Below are positions 33,380-44,974 of a stretch of 64,000 nucleotides of DNA, piece after piece (positions within the stretch are counted from its first letter, which is position 1; every line of letters begins with the position of its first letter). The position numbers and the translations under genes are program-made. The stretch comes from Delphinapterus leucas (lineage: Eukaryota > Chordata > Mammalia > Artiodactyla > Monodontidae): contig NW_022098044.1 in assembly GCF_002288925.2 (NCBI RefSeq), positions 8,539,936 to 8,603,935 of the forward strand, read 5' to 3'. Below the pieces are notes generated by a model. That model did not search any database. It had not been told where the DNA came from and saw only the letters and a program-made list of their open reading frames with translations.

Positions 33380-33960
33380 CAGCCTTGCTTGGATTATGGC
33401 CTGGAAGTTGTGGATTACCTTTTATATAGCACACTAAATTGAGAGTTGCAAGGGCCAAGAGAGAAAGAAATCACATTTGGATGCAGTTTTCTTTTAATGC
33501 TAAAGCAAGCCATTTAGCTTTTATTGTGACTTGGGTTAATTTTCAGGCTGTCGGCTCTCACCCGATCACTGGGGTTGTAAATTACCTTTTTACCTGCCTG
33601 CAGAAGGCTAACAGAAAAGCCAGCTTGTCTGCTGTTGTGGCTTGTGGATGATTTTGTCAGTGTTTACAAACAAGATCTACTGTATTTCTGTTTGGCTTCA
33701 GTTTACACTCATTTGTTTTGTTCAGCCAAGATTACGTTGCAATGTAACAATCTTGGTTATCTAACACCGTGGGCCTTCTTTTGGTAATCTATACCGATTA
33801 GCTTTCTTCTGATGACCATTCCTTCTCCTTTCATTTTCCACTCCCTCTGAATCACACCTAATTGCATAGTTCCTACAAATTACAGACTTTTCTTTGGGGT
33901 TTGTGTTGACTAAAATAGATAACAGTCTCTCAGATATATTGAGGAAACTTGTCTTCTCTT
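33380..33960. other. Repeat-free block with palindromes; possible regulatory element
   Basis: No recognisable transposon and no coding frame. It contains tgtttacaaacaagatctact (forkhead-like TGTTTAC, about 33660) and a nested palindrome at 33726-33756: outer arms ccaagatt/aatcttgg around TTACGTTGCAATGTAA. In the assumed first intron this is the kind of sequence that can be a conserved non-coding element, but conservation cannot be judged from one genome. Confidence 0.35.
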
Positions 33961-33981
33961 GGTCCTGTTGTGGGGTTTTTT

Positions 33982-34102
33982 GTTTTGTTTTGTTTTTTTA
34001 TTTATTTTTGGCTGCGCAGCGCGGCTTTGGGATCTTAGTTCCCCAACCAGGCCCACAACAGTGGAATGCAGAGTCCTAACCCCTGGACCACCAGGGAAGT
34101 CC
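33982..34102 (-). mobile_element. Bov-tA-like short tRNA SINE
   Basis: gttttgttttgttttttt tail, ggctgcgcagcgcggctttg... to ccaccagggaagtcc. TSD cctgttgtggg-ttttt at about 33964 and 34103. Confidence 0.88.
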
Positions 34103-34419
34103 CCTGTTGTGGGTTTTTTAAGCTTTTTGAGGTTCACTCAGTCTCTTCATCTGTAAGGCAGTTGGAGAGTCTACTGGGGATCCGGGATGAGCAAACCTAC
34201 TAGTTAGTTCCTGCCCTTGTGGAGTTTTGAGGAAGAGGAGATAAGCCACATATGCAAGTACCAGCTTTATGTGTGAGTTTCAACAAACTATTGTAATCCA
34301 TAGGGTGTCAGAGGAACTATCTGGGGAACTTAGGAAAGATGCCCCAGTACACTATGGGGAGATGCTTAGGGAGACCATTAACATGTAGGATCACCCTCAT
34401 TATTTAGAAGCCCTTAGTG

Positions 34420-34505
34420 TCACCCTGAGTGTCAGAGATGGAAAAATACACAGTACTTGGCATGGGGTAGACACTAAGTAAATATGTACTGAATGAATGA
34501 GTGAA
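34420..34505 (+). mobile_element. MIR/L2 3' end fragment
   Basis: gtacttggcatggggtagac, actaagtaaatatgtactga, atgaatgagtgaa. Confidence 0.6.
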
Positions 34506-34854
34506 TAGGAATAAATGAATACTCACTTTGGGTTGACTTTCACTTTGGGAAGATGCCATCATTCTTGTTGGAAACAGTCCTGAAACAACTGGCCTTGAAG
34601 GTTTTAGAATGGAATTGAGGGCACGTTTGCTGCTGTGCACAGCCCCCTGAAGAAGGACCCAGAGCAGAGCAGGTGGCTTGGTTTTGTCCGCTGGACTCAA
34701 TGATTTGTGTAAATTACTAGGTTTCTTTTCTGTAATGGCTTCTGGGGAACTCAAGAGACAGATGTGTGGTCCCCCTTAGGCAAATTTATCAGACCTCATC
34801 CTTTACCTTTATTCCTCATTCAGTTGTATGGCCCTGCCCTTGTTTTACCTTCAC

Positions 34855-35240
34855 CCTTTTTCATCTACCGCTTTTTTTTTTTTAACAAAGTGTAAATAGC
34901 TTTGCTTTTTTCTAATTATAAAAATGTTACATGTTCCTACTAAAAAATAACAGCATAAAGGAGGAAGTGAAAATTCCTTGTCATCCCACATTGCAGGGAT
35001 AACCTCCATCAGCAATCGTATGTCTGTCTTTGTAGACTTTTCCATGTATTGGAATATATATGTCTCCGTGTCTAGATCTATGTCTACATAAAACAAGTAT
35101 ATTTTTATCCAAATGGAATCATATCATACATCTGTTTTGTAACGTAAGTTTTTCAACTTAAAATACCTTGAATGGACATCTTTCCATGCCAATCACTATA
35201 AATATACATCATCATTTAAATCCAAAACTACTTCTGATTT
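34855..35240 (-). mobile_element. Old L1 fragment, antisense
   Basis: taattataaaaatgttacatg ... caaatggaatcatatcatac ... gaatggacatctttccatgc matches antisense L1M 3' regions. Confidence 0.65.
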
Positions 35241-36473
35241 GTCATTTTGCTGAATTTTATACATCCTTGCAAACCTGCTTAAGTCCTTTCTAGAACAAGG
35301 CAGGGTATAATTTAAAAAATAAAAAAGACATTTTGATAATCTTTTAAAGCAGTTGTTTGCTTTAAATGAATTGCTGAAGGAAAGAAATGGTAGAGGAAAC
35401 CAGGATCACAATTAACGTTGGGTAATTTGCAGTGACTGTGTAATTTTGAGTGAGTCACTGCTCCTTAGTGAATCTTGGTAAGAACACCAAGGATTCGTCG
35501 TTGTTGCTAAGGGTGTTGGTGGACCAGGACCCAGCTGCTCAAACTGTTTCTGCTTGTTTGGAAATATCAGGGCAGAGTAATTCTGCTTTAAGACCTGGAG
35601 GAGAAGGCGCTCTACAAGCAGAAAGCACCCGTGCCCACCCCTGAGCACCCCTTCTCCTGCAAAGTCCTTTGTCTGGTGGGCATCAGGCCCCTCCTGCAGA
35701 GAGGCTTCCCTTGGCGAGGGGATTGGCAGGGACATACATACAGGAGGGGTGGTACAGTCCCTGCTTCAGTTGTCAGGCAATTAAAGAAAAACACCTGGGT
35801 AAATCCTGTGACATGTTACTCAGCCAGCATTGGCATCTAAAACCTTTGGAGAAAGACTTCCTTTTGGCATATGGAGTGGGGCTGGGAGCTCCTTTTCCCT
35901 TTGAAAAGAAAAACTTCCTTCACCTTTGTCAGACGAAAGTGAACAGCAGCCCCCAAACAGGTTTACAATAGAGAAAAAGCATTTTTCCAGAGTATTCGAA
36001 CTCTCAGGTGTAACAGGTCCTGACCTTGTGGATCTTGAGGGTTAGACTTTGGTTTTTTTCTAGCATGAAGATAAATTAAGCAAAAAGCAGCCTCGAGAGG
36101 AATTGAGGCAAAGAGCTTCTTTCTAAATTCGCATGGGTTTGGAGACGCTGGTCCCCAAGCCCCGTGTGTTCTGTGTCTGCGCTTCCAGGTACTGCTCACG
36201 CAGGCTGCCCCCAAGTCGTATTTATAGGCTTGGAGGCACGCGCTGGCAGCAGGAGCCGGTGTCCTCTAGCGGGTGTGCGTTGGGTGGGAACAGTGTCAGG
36301 TTGGAAACCTCTGCTGAATGTACGATGAAGCCTCCAGAAGTTCTGCCGCCGGGTGCTGTTAGTCATATGGTATCATTCTGGTAGAATTTATTTAAATTAT
36401 ATTTCAAATTAGCTTGTTAGAATAAAAATACGCGTGTGGGGAACACATTTAGACATTTGTCAACGACTAGAGA
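35241..36473. other. No gene or recognised repeat
   Basis: Unique-looking sequence before the T-run that begins the retrocopy. Short frames only. Confidence 0.5.
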
Positions 36474-37170
36474 TTTTTTTTTTTCTTTTTAAACAGTTTT
36501 ATTCACAAGCCTGGTTGATTGTCTTCTTCTTCTTCTTCTTCTTCTGAGGAATTGGGGACCGTGGCGCCCCCTCACCCCATGCAGAAAAGCTTAGGATAAG
36601 GCATCGCCACCAGCCAAAGCAGTTAGCTTGAGAGCTGTGCAGTAAGAGACCCTTTAGTACCCAGGTGCCTCCCAGCCGAGGTGAGGCTGAGGCCCAGCTA
36701 CCAGGGGGGCTCTGACGGTCCCTTTTTTGTTGCCTTGTCCTGGGGAGATCTTGGTCCAGATCACCAGTGAGGGGCAGAACTGCCCAGCCGGCCCTTTGTC
36801 CTCCTTCCTCCCTTTGTGCTCTGGGGGAAATCTTGTCTGTGGGTTTTGGGGTAGGGGTTGTCCACAGGGATCCAATTAACGAGGAATATTGTAGACCCTG
36901 CTGCCCAGGCATTGGATCCCTTTGGGGATTTTTAATTGGGAAAGCTTTTAATTGGGGTTGTTGAGATAAATGCAGAGCAGGAGAGTTGTTTGTCCTGGGG
37001 GGGCGTGGGGTGATGGAGAAAAGGTCCTCCTGGGGAAGACGAATGGAGCCTGTTTCGGGAAGCTCCAAAGGGCAGGAAAAGGAGGTCTCGGTGGAGGCGG
37101 CATCAAGGCTGATTTCAGGTCATGGGCCTGAGGATGAGCTCTCTAACTCCTCCGAGCGGACTGAAGATAA
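36474..37170 (-). pseudogene. Probable retrocopy / 3' end of an unrecognised transcript
   Basis: On the minus strand a 189-codon open frame (37068-36499) ends with a lysine run encoded by (AAG)n (complement of 36522-36545), then TINQACE and a stop. The stop codon overlaps an AATAAA signal (as TTTATT, 36498-36503). An A-rich tail (T-rich on +, about 36474-36490) follows within about 10-20 nt. That 3' architecture looks like a reverse-transcribed mRNA end. I do not recognise the protein; the frame is rich in Pro, Gln and Ser and could be chance. The upstream end is uncertain, since the stretch runs into a SINE flank at about 37172. I found no target-site duplication. Alternatives are a true minus-strand terminal exon beside a genomic A-run, or a non-coding 3'UTR copy. 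Confidence 0.4.
36522..36545. repeat. (TCT)8 microsatellite
   Basis: Eight TCT units near the 3' end of the unrecognised retrocopy; on the minus strand it reads (AAG/AGA)n and gives a lysine run in the open frame. Confidence 0.95.
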
Positions 37171-37183
37171 AGCTGGCTGTCTC

Positions 37184-37398
37184 GGGCTTCCCTGGTGGCG
37201 CAGTGATTGAGAGTCCACCTGCCGATGCAGGGGACACGGGTTCATGCCCCGGTCCGGGAGGATCCCACATGCCGCAGAGCGGCTGGGCCCGTGAGCCATG
37301 GCCACTGAGCCTGCGCATCCGGAGCCTGTGCTCCGCAACGGTAGAGGCCACAACAGTGAGAGGCCCGCGTACCACAAAAAGACAAGAAAACAAAAAAA
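37184..37398 (+). mobile_element. CHR-type SINE (short)
   Basis: gggcttccctggtggcgcag... gcgtaccacaaaaagacaag tail. TSD ctggctgtctc at 37173 and 37399. Confidence 0.93.
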
Positions 37399-37474
37399 CT
37401 GGCTGTCTCAGCAAGATGAGTCCATTGTCATGGACGGCCACCTGTCAGGGGGGCTCAGGGGGGCTCAGTACAGA

Positions 37475-37650
37475 CCCCAGCCCCCCTGGTTGGCTGTGTG
37501 AGCTTGGACAAGTCATTTTATCTCTCTAAGCTTCACTGTCTTCAGCTGTTAAAGGACTGAGATGATTAATGAGAAAAATGTGTGTAAAGCACTTAGCACA
37601 ACATCTCACACATAAATGTTTCATCAGTGGTGGCCAAATTCACCGTGATC
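37475..37650 (+). mobile_element. MIR
   Basis: gtgtgagcttggacaagtca, ctctctaagcttcactgtct, tgtaaagcacttagcacaac; sense MIR. Confidence 0.82.
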
Positions 37651-38099
37651 ATCATGATCATTTCTGTTTTGGGTAGGAGGTTGGCAGGTGTACTCCTCAA
37701 GGTACTCCTGAGGTACCTTATGGAGTACATGGTTGGGAATGGTCCATTCTTCATCTTTAATCCTCTTGGGCGCTCCCCTGAGTCCTCAGCTGCTGGCCAG
37801 TCCTGAGTACTGCCAAGGTTGGTTCCCTGTCACTGGATGACCCGGAGAATATGCGGTTTGCCTTCTGAAGCTCTCGTTCATATCACTAAGCCTCTCCAGT
37901 CGTGTGGGTGGAGGAATGTTACCAGTCAGTGGACAAGGAAGGTTAGGAAGCTGACCCACCCATCCCAACAAGAAAGCCAGTCTACCAACCAGTTGCTTTC
38001 ATGGGGAGGTGCAAGCGTGGACAAAAAACCCAAGGAGCTCTCCCCGTTGTGGGCATCAGACTAGGGATTTGTGTTGCTGGTTAGGGAACCCTTCATTGT

Positions 38100-38310
38100 A
38101 TATTCATTCTCTTATTCTTTCAAGGAATCGTGGCCGTCTACCTTGTGTCAGGCACTGTTGTAGGTGCTGGGAACAAACACAATGATGACCATTCATGGTC
38201 CCATGATGCTTGCAGTCTAGTGGGGAGGTGGACATCAACCAACATTACCTAGTGGACTAACGTGGGAGGGATATGGGACCAGGGGCCATGTGGACTAGAC
38301 AGTAGTTGGT
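38100..38310 (-). mobile_element. L2 3' end fragment, antisense
   Basis: ttgtgtcaggcactgttgtag ... gatgcttgcagtctagtggg matches antisense L2 3' end. It may belong to the long copy that continues after the SINE. Confidence 0.7.
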
Positions 38311-38406
38311 TTCAGAGGCTCATATCTCTGATTCCCACCCACTTATATGGATCTGAACTCCTTTCTCATCACCCTTCATCTGTTCATCAGCTCCTGTAGC
38401 TTTCTT

Positions 38407-38743
38407 TTTTATAATTAAAAAATTTTTTTAATTAATTAATTTTTATTTTTGGCTGCATTGGGTCTTTGTAGCTGCGCGGGGGCTTTCTATAGTTGCAGCG
38501 AGTGGGGGCTACTCTTCGTTGCAGTGCATGAGCTTCTCATTGCAGTGGCTTCTCTTGTTGCCGAGCACGGGCTCTAGGCACGCGGACTTCAGTAGTTGTG
38601 GCTTGCGGGCTCTAGAGCACAGGCTCAGTAGTTGTGGCACGCAGGCTTAGTTGCTCTGCGGCAAGTGGGATCTTCCCGACCAGGGCTTGAACCTGTGTCC
38701 CCTGCATTTGCAGGCGGATTCACTGTGCCACCAGAGAAGCCAA
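38407..38743 (-). mobile_element. CHR-type SINE (long)
   Basis: Tail aattaattaatttt, ggctgcattgggtctttg... to ccaccagagaagcc. TSD tcct(g/a)tagctttctt at 38392 and 38744. Confidence 0.92.
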
Positions 38744-39069
38744 TCCTATAGCTTTCTTGACTCTTTGACCAATGACCAGCCCCTAGCTCTTGAGCACCCT
38801 CTCTGGGCCAGGCTCCAGGAGGACAGAGGTTGTTAGAACAGGGTCCCTGCCCTCCTGAGGCAGATGGATGGTGGGCAGCTAATTAGGGCAGTGAGATTAG
38901 CCCTTGTATTGAAATATGAACAAGGATGAAATGCTTAACTCTGCAAGAAGTTAGAGAAGGCTTCTTGAAGGAGATGACCTTGGAACTGAGTCTTGAAGGA
39001 CGAGTAGGAGTTTCCCAGGCAGACAGAAAGGCAGGACAAGGCGAAGCATTTAGATGGAGAGAGCTTCCC

Positions 39070-39300
39070 ATAGGAGGCAGTGGAGTATGGAGATCAAGAA
39101 CAGAAACCTGTACACACGCCTGGCTTGGCCATTCGCTGGCTGTATGACTTGGAGCAAGATACTGACCTTCTTTGACCTTCAGTTTCCTCATCTGTGAAAT
39201 GGGAATGATAATAGTACCAACGTCATAGTGTGGTTGTGAGGATTAAATGAAGTACACATTGTGATGTGCGTTAGCTGTTAGTAGTGGGCAGGGAGGTGAG
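39070..39300 (+). mobile_element. MIR, nearly complete
   Basis: gagtatggagatcaagaaca, gcttggccattcgctggctg, tttcctcatctgtgaaatgg, gttgtgaggattaaatgaag; full sense MIR inside an antisense L2. Confidence 0.88.
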
Positions 39301-39959
39301 AAAGAATGTGAAGTACATGGTGAGTGTGGAGAAGGGGTCAGGAAGGTATAGACATGAAGGAAAGGCCTTTGTGCCAAGTGGTTGGGACTTCATCCTGTGG
39401 GTGGCAGGGAGCCAGCCATGGGTGAGGCTGGAGGTGGGGGGAGCAGTTAGTCTTGGCACCAGAGAATGAGGCCTGACCCCCAGGGCAGTGGCAGGCAGTG
39501 GGCTCAGAGAGGAAGAGGTGACTTGGGGTAGGAGGCAGAAACATGCTGTATCCCATGGAATTGGACTTCAGTCTATACATAATGAGGGAACACTTTCAGT
39601 TTTGAAGAGAAGAATGTTACTTGTGTTAGGAAAATTATTCCAGAGATGGTAATGAAGGGTTGCATAGAAAGTTAAGAGATTAGAGGAAAGAGACCTCATA
39701 GGAACTAGCCACAGTCAGGCAAGAAATGTTGAGAGCAGAAAGAAGATATGGCACAGACTTATGTAATGTAAACCTTGCCCTGTTCTGTTTCAGATCTGAG
39801 GCGGCTTCTAGGAATGAACATAATACAATAAAATAGAAAAATATATGTAAGACACCTTGCTGGAGGTGAGAGGTAGAAAGCTTGAACGTCTTTCCTATAG
39901 AGTCGCTAAGTTAGGACACAAATTAAACTATTATTTAATGAGAACTTAGTGGGTTGGAG

Positions 39960-40115
39960 TTACCATGCAGAGTGTGTCTATATAATATCTCATTTAATTC
40001 TCACAACAACCCTCACTTTCATAGTTGGAGACACTGGACTTGAGAAATCAGTAATCTGTTCAAGCTTCTAGCCAGGAAGTGACAGAGTTGGAAACCAAGT
40101 TCAAGCCTGTTTGAG
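39960..40115 (-). mobile_element. MIR fragment
   Basis: atatctcatttaattctcac, aacaaccctcactttcatag, caggaagtgacagagttgga; antisense MIR. Confidence 0.72.
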
Positions 40116-41132
40116 AAGCAGAATCCATGTTCTTGAGATGCACTTTCTGGAGGCCAGAGACACCCTGAGAGTCAGGTGGGAGGTGGACACACGGCTCTTG
40201 ATTGTTGGAATGAGAGAAAGGGAGAAGCAGAGTTGCCAGCAATTCAGATATTTCTAGACGGTATGGCTGAGTGGATGGTGGTGCCATTAACCAAGACTGG
40301 GAACACAAGAGGAGGTGCAGTTTTGGGGAGGGAATTGATGAGGGTTTAGTCTGGGGTGATTATGGTAAATTTCCACTTGTGGTGTGTCATATGGAGTGGC
40401 CTCTGTCAGTAGAAATTCAGCCCTAGCACTTAGCAATTAGGATAGAATCAGAGGTACAGATTTGAGAGCCATCACCTCTGAGATGGATTTGATCAGCCAA
40501 GGAGGGAGTGGGTCAAGAAGGTGAAGATGGAACTCTGGGAAAGGATGACAGTTGAAGAGAAGGAAAAGAAGCCAGTGGGTGAGTCTTAGAGGTGATGACA
40601 TTGGAGGAAGGCTGGAGGAGAGAGGTGTCGCAGAAGCCAGGGAAGAGGAGGCTGAAAAGGGAGGTGTACTCAACAGGAGTGAAGACCTCAGAAAGCTGGG
40701 TGGGGACCCAAGGTGCATGCTGCTAAATACCACTGTGAGGGTGGGAGTGTTAGGGCACTGATGGATTTTAAGAGCAGCTTCAGCCAAGTGTGAAGGCATA
40801 AATCCATCTGCAGTGATTTAAGGAGTGAGCATGTGGTAGGGAAATAGAGAAGTCTGGCTGAAGATGAAGGTGAGTTTGAGGATGAGTCAGGGTAGAAGGA
40901 AGGCTGATTTTTATTTCATAATTGAGCATGTTGGAAGTCTGAGGGGGAAGGGAAAGGAGGAGGTTGAAGGCATTAAAGAAAGATGAGAGGTAGTGAGGTT
41001 GGAGGCAGGCGGGAACTAGAACAAGAGCTTTCGGCTGGGAGGGTCATCCTTAGAGACCAGGCAAGGTGCAGGTATGGAGGCATTTTGAGGCTGTGGTGGA
41101 AACGGGAATGAGGGAGCTGGGTCGACTGGCGT

Positions 41133-41516
41133 TTTTTGTTTTTGTTTTTTTTTAATTTTATTTATTTTTGGCTGTGTTGGGTCTTTGTTGCTGCGCGTGG
41201 GCTTTCTCTAGTTGCGGCGAATAGGGGCTACTCTTCGTTGCGGTGCACGGGCTTCTCATTGCGGTGGCTTCTCTTGTTGCGGAGCATGGGCTCTAGGCGC
41301 GCGGGCTTCAGTAGTTGTGGCACGTGGGCTCAGTAGTTGCAGCACACAGGCCCTAGAGTGTGTGGGCTTCAGTAGTTGCGGCACATGGGCTCAGTAGCTG
41401 TGGCGCACGGGCTTAGTTGCTCCGCGGCATGTGGGATCTTCCCGGACCAGGGCTCAAACCCATGTCCCCTGCCTTGGCAGGCGGATTCTTAACCATTGTG
41501 CCACCAGGGACGTCCC
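41133..41516 (-). mobile_element. CHR-type SINE (long, internally expanded)
   Basis: tttggctgtgttgggtctttg... to ccaccagggacgtccc. At about 385 bp it is longer than other copies because the 'cagtagttg(t/c)ggcac' block is repeated four times. Flanks share actggc(g/t)tttt. Confidence 0.92.
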
Positions 41517-41519
41517 AAC

Positions 41520-42574
41520 TGGCTTTTCCTTCTCAGTGTGAGCTGAGGAATTGATCTGAGAACGAGGCGGTAGTTTGGGAACAGAGGAAATGCTTTGGTA
41601 CAGCTGGTTGTTGGGGGTGGGGCAGGGGGTTAGCTGGGGCAAATACAGATTTGTGAGCAACCTGAGGGACTAGTTGGGGATTCAGGAATGTGAGTTTGCA
41701 AAGGTGCCAGTCTCCACAGCTAGACTACTTGCCAACATCCAAGCGACCTGGGGGCAGGAGCAGACGCAAGCAGTCCCAGACCCAGATGATGGGCAGTCAG
41801 AGACGGCCACCCTGGTTGGATTCCAGGTGCTTTGCTCTCTGCAGCTGTCGGGGATGCTGCGTAGGAGGAGGGGAGAGCCTGCTTCATCCCCATCAGTCCC
41901 CTTTTTGCTTTCGCTTCTCTGAGTAGCCAGTCACTGTTATGTTGTTAATAATTCTTCCAGACCTTTTCTAAAAAATGCATTAAAGTTCTTGCCAGCATGA
42001 CCTCTTTGAGTAATGAGATCTGTAAGTTTATTAACCTCTGTGAGAAGTGGATTTCCTTGCTCCATGGGAGCAGATAATCTCTTGGAGGGAATGAACATTA
42101 ATGTGGTGACCTGCAGGGTCAGCTCGACACCTGAGGGCAGAGGCAGGGTGAGGATGGCTTATCTGTGCCCTCTCCCCCACCATCTGATGTAGGATGTGTC
42201 CCATGGAAGATGGACTGAGTGCTTCTGCACAGCGCTGTCTCCTTGACCTCACTCTGAGTCTTGCAGTGGCCCAAAGCTGAGATGGTAAGAAAAACCAGAC
42301 CATAACAAAACCTCATTTCTTTTGATGAGTCTGATTCTCTAAGTATGAGAAGGGGAAGGGAGGGCATGGGAGCACTGAGTCTTACGCAGACAAGAATATC
42401 TAGACTGTGGGTCAATTCACAGGGCGCCCAGCTAAGTAGCGATGATTCATGACTTCATCTTCTTTAGTTTGGCGTTTCCAGCCTGCTCTAACCTAGCCTG
42501 ACCTACCCGTCTTCTGTGTACCTGAATACTTGGCCCATGCCCCTCTATATTGTTTATCACATAAAACATTTGAT
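41520..42574. other. Unassigned, possibly end of antisense L2
   Basis: Purine-rich text to about 41660 may continue the L2. The remainder is not recognised. Confidence 0.4.
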
Positions 42575-42586
42575 TATAAGACAATG

Positions 42587-42726
42587 GGGTTTTTTGTTTG
42601 TTTGTTTGTTTGTTTTTGGCTGCGCCATGTGGCATGCGGGATCTTAGTTCCCTGACCAGGGATCGCACCTGCGCCCCCTGCATTGGAAGCACAGAGTCTT
42701 AACTACTGGACCGCCAGGGAAGTCCC
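42587..42726 (-). mobile_element. Bov-tA-like short tRNA SINE with (GTTT)n tail
   Basis: (tttg)n tail, ttggctgcgccatgtggcatg... to ggaccgccagggaagtcc. TSD tataa(g/t)acaatg at 42575 and 42727. Confidence 0.9.
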
Positions 42727-42791
42727 TATAATACAATGTTATATCAACATAATGTCATAATCTGCTTCCCCCCAATCCTTGCCAACCAGAC

Positions 42792-42965
42792 CAGCACAGT
42801 CCAATAGAAATATGAAGGCCACGTATGTAATTTTATATGTTCTATTGTCCATTTAAAAAAAAGCAAAAGAAACAGGTGAAATAAATTTTAATGTATTTTA
42901 AACAAATACATCCAAAATATTATCATTTTAACATTTAATGATTTAAATCAGACATGGTTCCTCTT
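42792..42965. mobile_element. hAT-Charlie-type fragment
   Basis: cagcacagtccaatagaaat, gccacgtatgtaatttta, tgaaataaattttaatgtat match a longer relative of the 31281 element. The right end is lost. Confidence 0.65.
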
Positions 42966-43404
42966 ATTCCCATGGAATTTACATTCTGGTGAGGGAGACA
43001 GATTCCTCCTGTCTCTGCCCACTCCCAGCCCTCGCCTCCCCCCAACAACAGAAAAACCTCTTAAAAGCATCCACAAATAAAGTAACTGCAAGTCATGCTC
43101 AGTGCCATGAGAGAGAAGCAAGGGCTGAGACTGACTTTAGAATGTATGTTTATGAGCTGCCTCTGAAGAGGTGACATTTAAGCTGCTACATCACGTGAAG
43201 AACAGGAGCAGACCATTCTAGGTGGAGGAGCAGGTGTAAAGACCCAGCATGGGAAGGAGCTGCCCAGAATGTTTGAGAAATTGAAATCAGACCTGTGGGG
43301 CTGGCTGGCAGCAGTGAGAGGAGGGTGCCCAGTCTGAGGTTGGAGAGAAGTAGGAAGGAATGAAGGTGGACGGGACCTCATAGGCTGTGGCATGGACTAT
43401 GGTA

Positions 43405-43618
43405 TTTTTTTGTTTGTTTGTTTTGCGGTACGCGGGCCTCTCACTGTTGTGGCCTCTCCTGTTGCGGAGCACAGGCTCCCAACGCTCAGGCTCAGCGGCC
43501 ATGGCTCACGGGCCCAGCCCCCCCCCGCGGCATGTGGGATCTTCCCGGACCGGGGCACGAACCTGCATCCCCTGCATCGGCAGGCGGACTCTCAACCACT
43601 GAGCCACCAGGGAAGCCC
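43405..43618 (-). mobile_element. CHR-type SINE (short)
   Basis: gcggtacgcgggcctctcac... to gagccaccagggaagccc. TSD tggactatgg at 43393 and 43619. It sits in an antisense L2. Confidence 0.93.
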
Positions 43619-43673
43619 TGGACTATGGTTTTTATTTGAGATGCCGTGAGATTGGATAAGACTGAAGGTTTTT

Positions 43674-43798
43674 TTAAAAAATTTATTTTTGGCCGCGCTG
43701 CGTGGTGTGTGGGATCTTAGTTCCCTGATCAGGGATCGAATCTGCACCCCCTGTATTGGAAGCACGGAATCACAACCACCTTACTGCCAGGGAAGTCC
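43674..43798 (-). mobile_element. Bov-tA-like short tRNA SINE
   Basis: aaaaatttatttttggccgcg... to ttactgccagggaagtcc. TSD aagactgaagg at 43658 and 43799. Confidence 0.9.
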
Positions 43799-44974
43799 AA
43801 GACTGAAGGGTTTTAATAGACCTGCAACACGGCCCTTCCTAATTTCTAAGAAGACTTTTCTGGTGCTCTGTGGAGAATGGAATGAAGAGGATGAGCCCTG
43901 AGCAAGAAGTGACAGGGTTCCTGGGTTCCAGTTCAAAGAGGATGCTGGCTGAGCCTAAGGTTGCAGAGGGGAGGGAGTGAAGTGGGCAGATTCCACAGAT
44001 GGTTTGGAGAACTTTCAGAGGGATTGGATATGGGCTAAGGTTAAGGGAGAGGGAGGAAATAAAGAGGACCCATTTGGTTTGGGGGTTAAGCAAATAGTAG
44101 GTGTAGGGAGGCCGACAGGAGGAGCAGGTTAGGTGTGGAGTGGGTGAGTCAAGGTCAAGTAACTGCATCATGTTGAGCCAGAGGTTGTGAGTGGAGCTGG
44201 GCAGAAGACAGTGGATTGTATGCAGCTTGGGCTCAGCGGAGGTCAGACTGGAGGTAGATGGCGTGAGGTCACGATGGATCGGGAGGGTAGGCAGAGGGGG
44301 AGAGGGCTCAGGAACACACACTGTCGAGGGGCAGGTAGAAGAGGAGGAGCCAGCAAGGAAGACAGAGGAGGAACGCCCGGGGAGGGAGGAGGAACTGGGG
44401 CCGTGCCTCCAGGCGGAGGGCTTGGGCATCAGTGTCAAGCGCTGCTGAGAAGTGGCCTGGGACTGGGTGCCATGGTGGCCGCTGGTGGCCCTGACCTCAA
44501 ACCAGTCAGTGACGAGGTGGGGCCGGACACCAGGTGGGCTGGAAGTTGAATGGGAGGCTGGAACAAGGGTTGCGTGGGGGATGCGTGGACCACTTTTTCA
44601 AGAAGTTGACTGTTTAGGGAGCAGAGGAATGAGACAACATGAGAGGCTGTGGGTAAAGGGGGAAGGTATTTAAGATAGGAGAACTCCAGCATGCACGGAT
44701 GCTGGCAGGAATGCTGCCCAAGAGAAGCGAGGTGACAGAGGAGCCCAGGCCTTGAGAAGATGACAGGCATGGGGCTCAGGGCATCAGGGGAAGAATTGTC
44801 CCCTGGAGTGGGGAGAGGGAGGCACCCTCTCCTGGAAAGGAGGGAAGGAGGCCACAGTGGGAGCAGATAGAGGCAGGTCTGGGTGGGGTGGAAGATGCAT
44901 GAGTTCCAGTCCAAGCCTCCTGTTTTCTCCATGATATTTGAGACAAGGTCATCAGCTCGCAGAAAGGGTGGAGG

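Larger units (their letters stand above)
38815..41130 (-). mobile_element. Long ancient L2 LINE, antisense
   Basis: ggaactgagtcttgaaggacg, gggacttcatcctgtgggtg, agatttgagagccatcacct, gatttgatcagccaaggagg follow the antisense L2 order for over 2 kb, interrupted by MIRs (39070-39300, about 39965-40110) and ended by a SINE at 41133. All frames are broken. Confidence 0.75.

Noticed and set aside
43839..44438. 199-codon minus-strand frame
   Set aside because: Lies within antisense L2-like sequence, no recognised domain; treated as LINE remnant.
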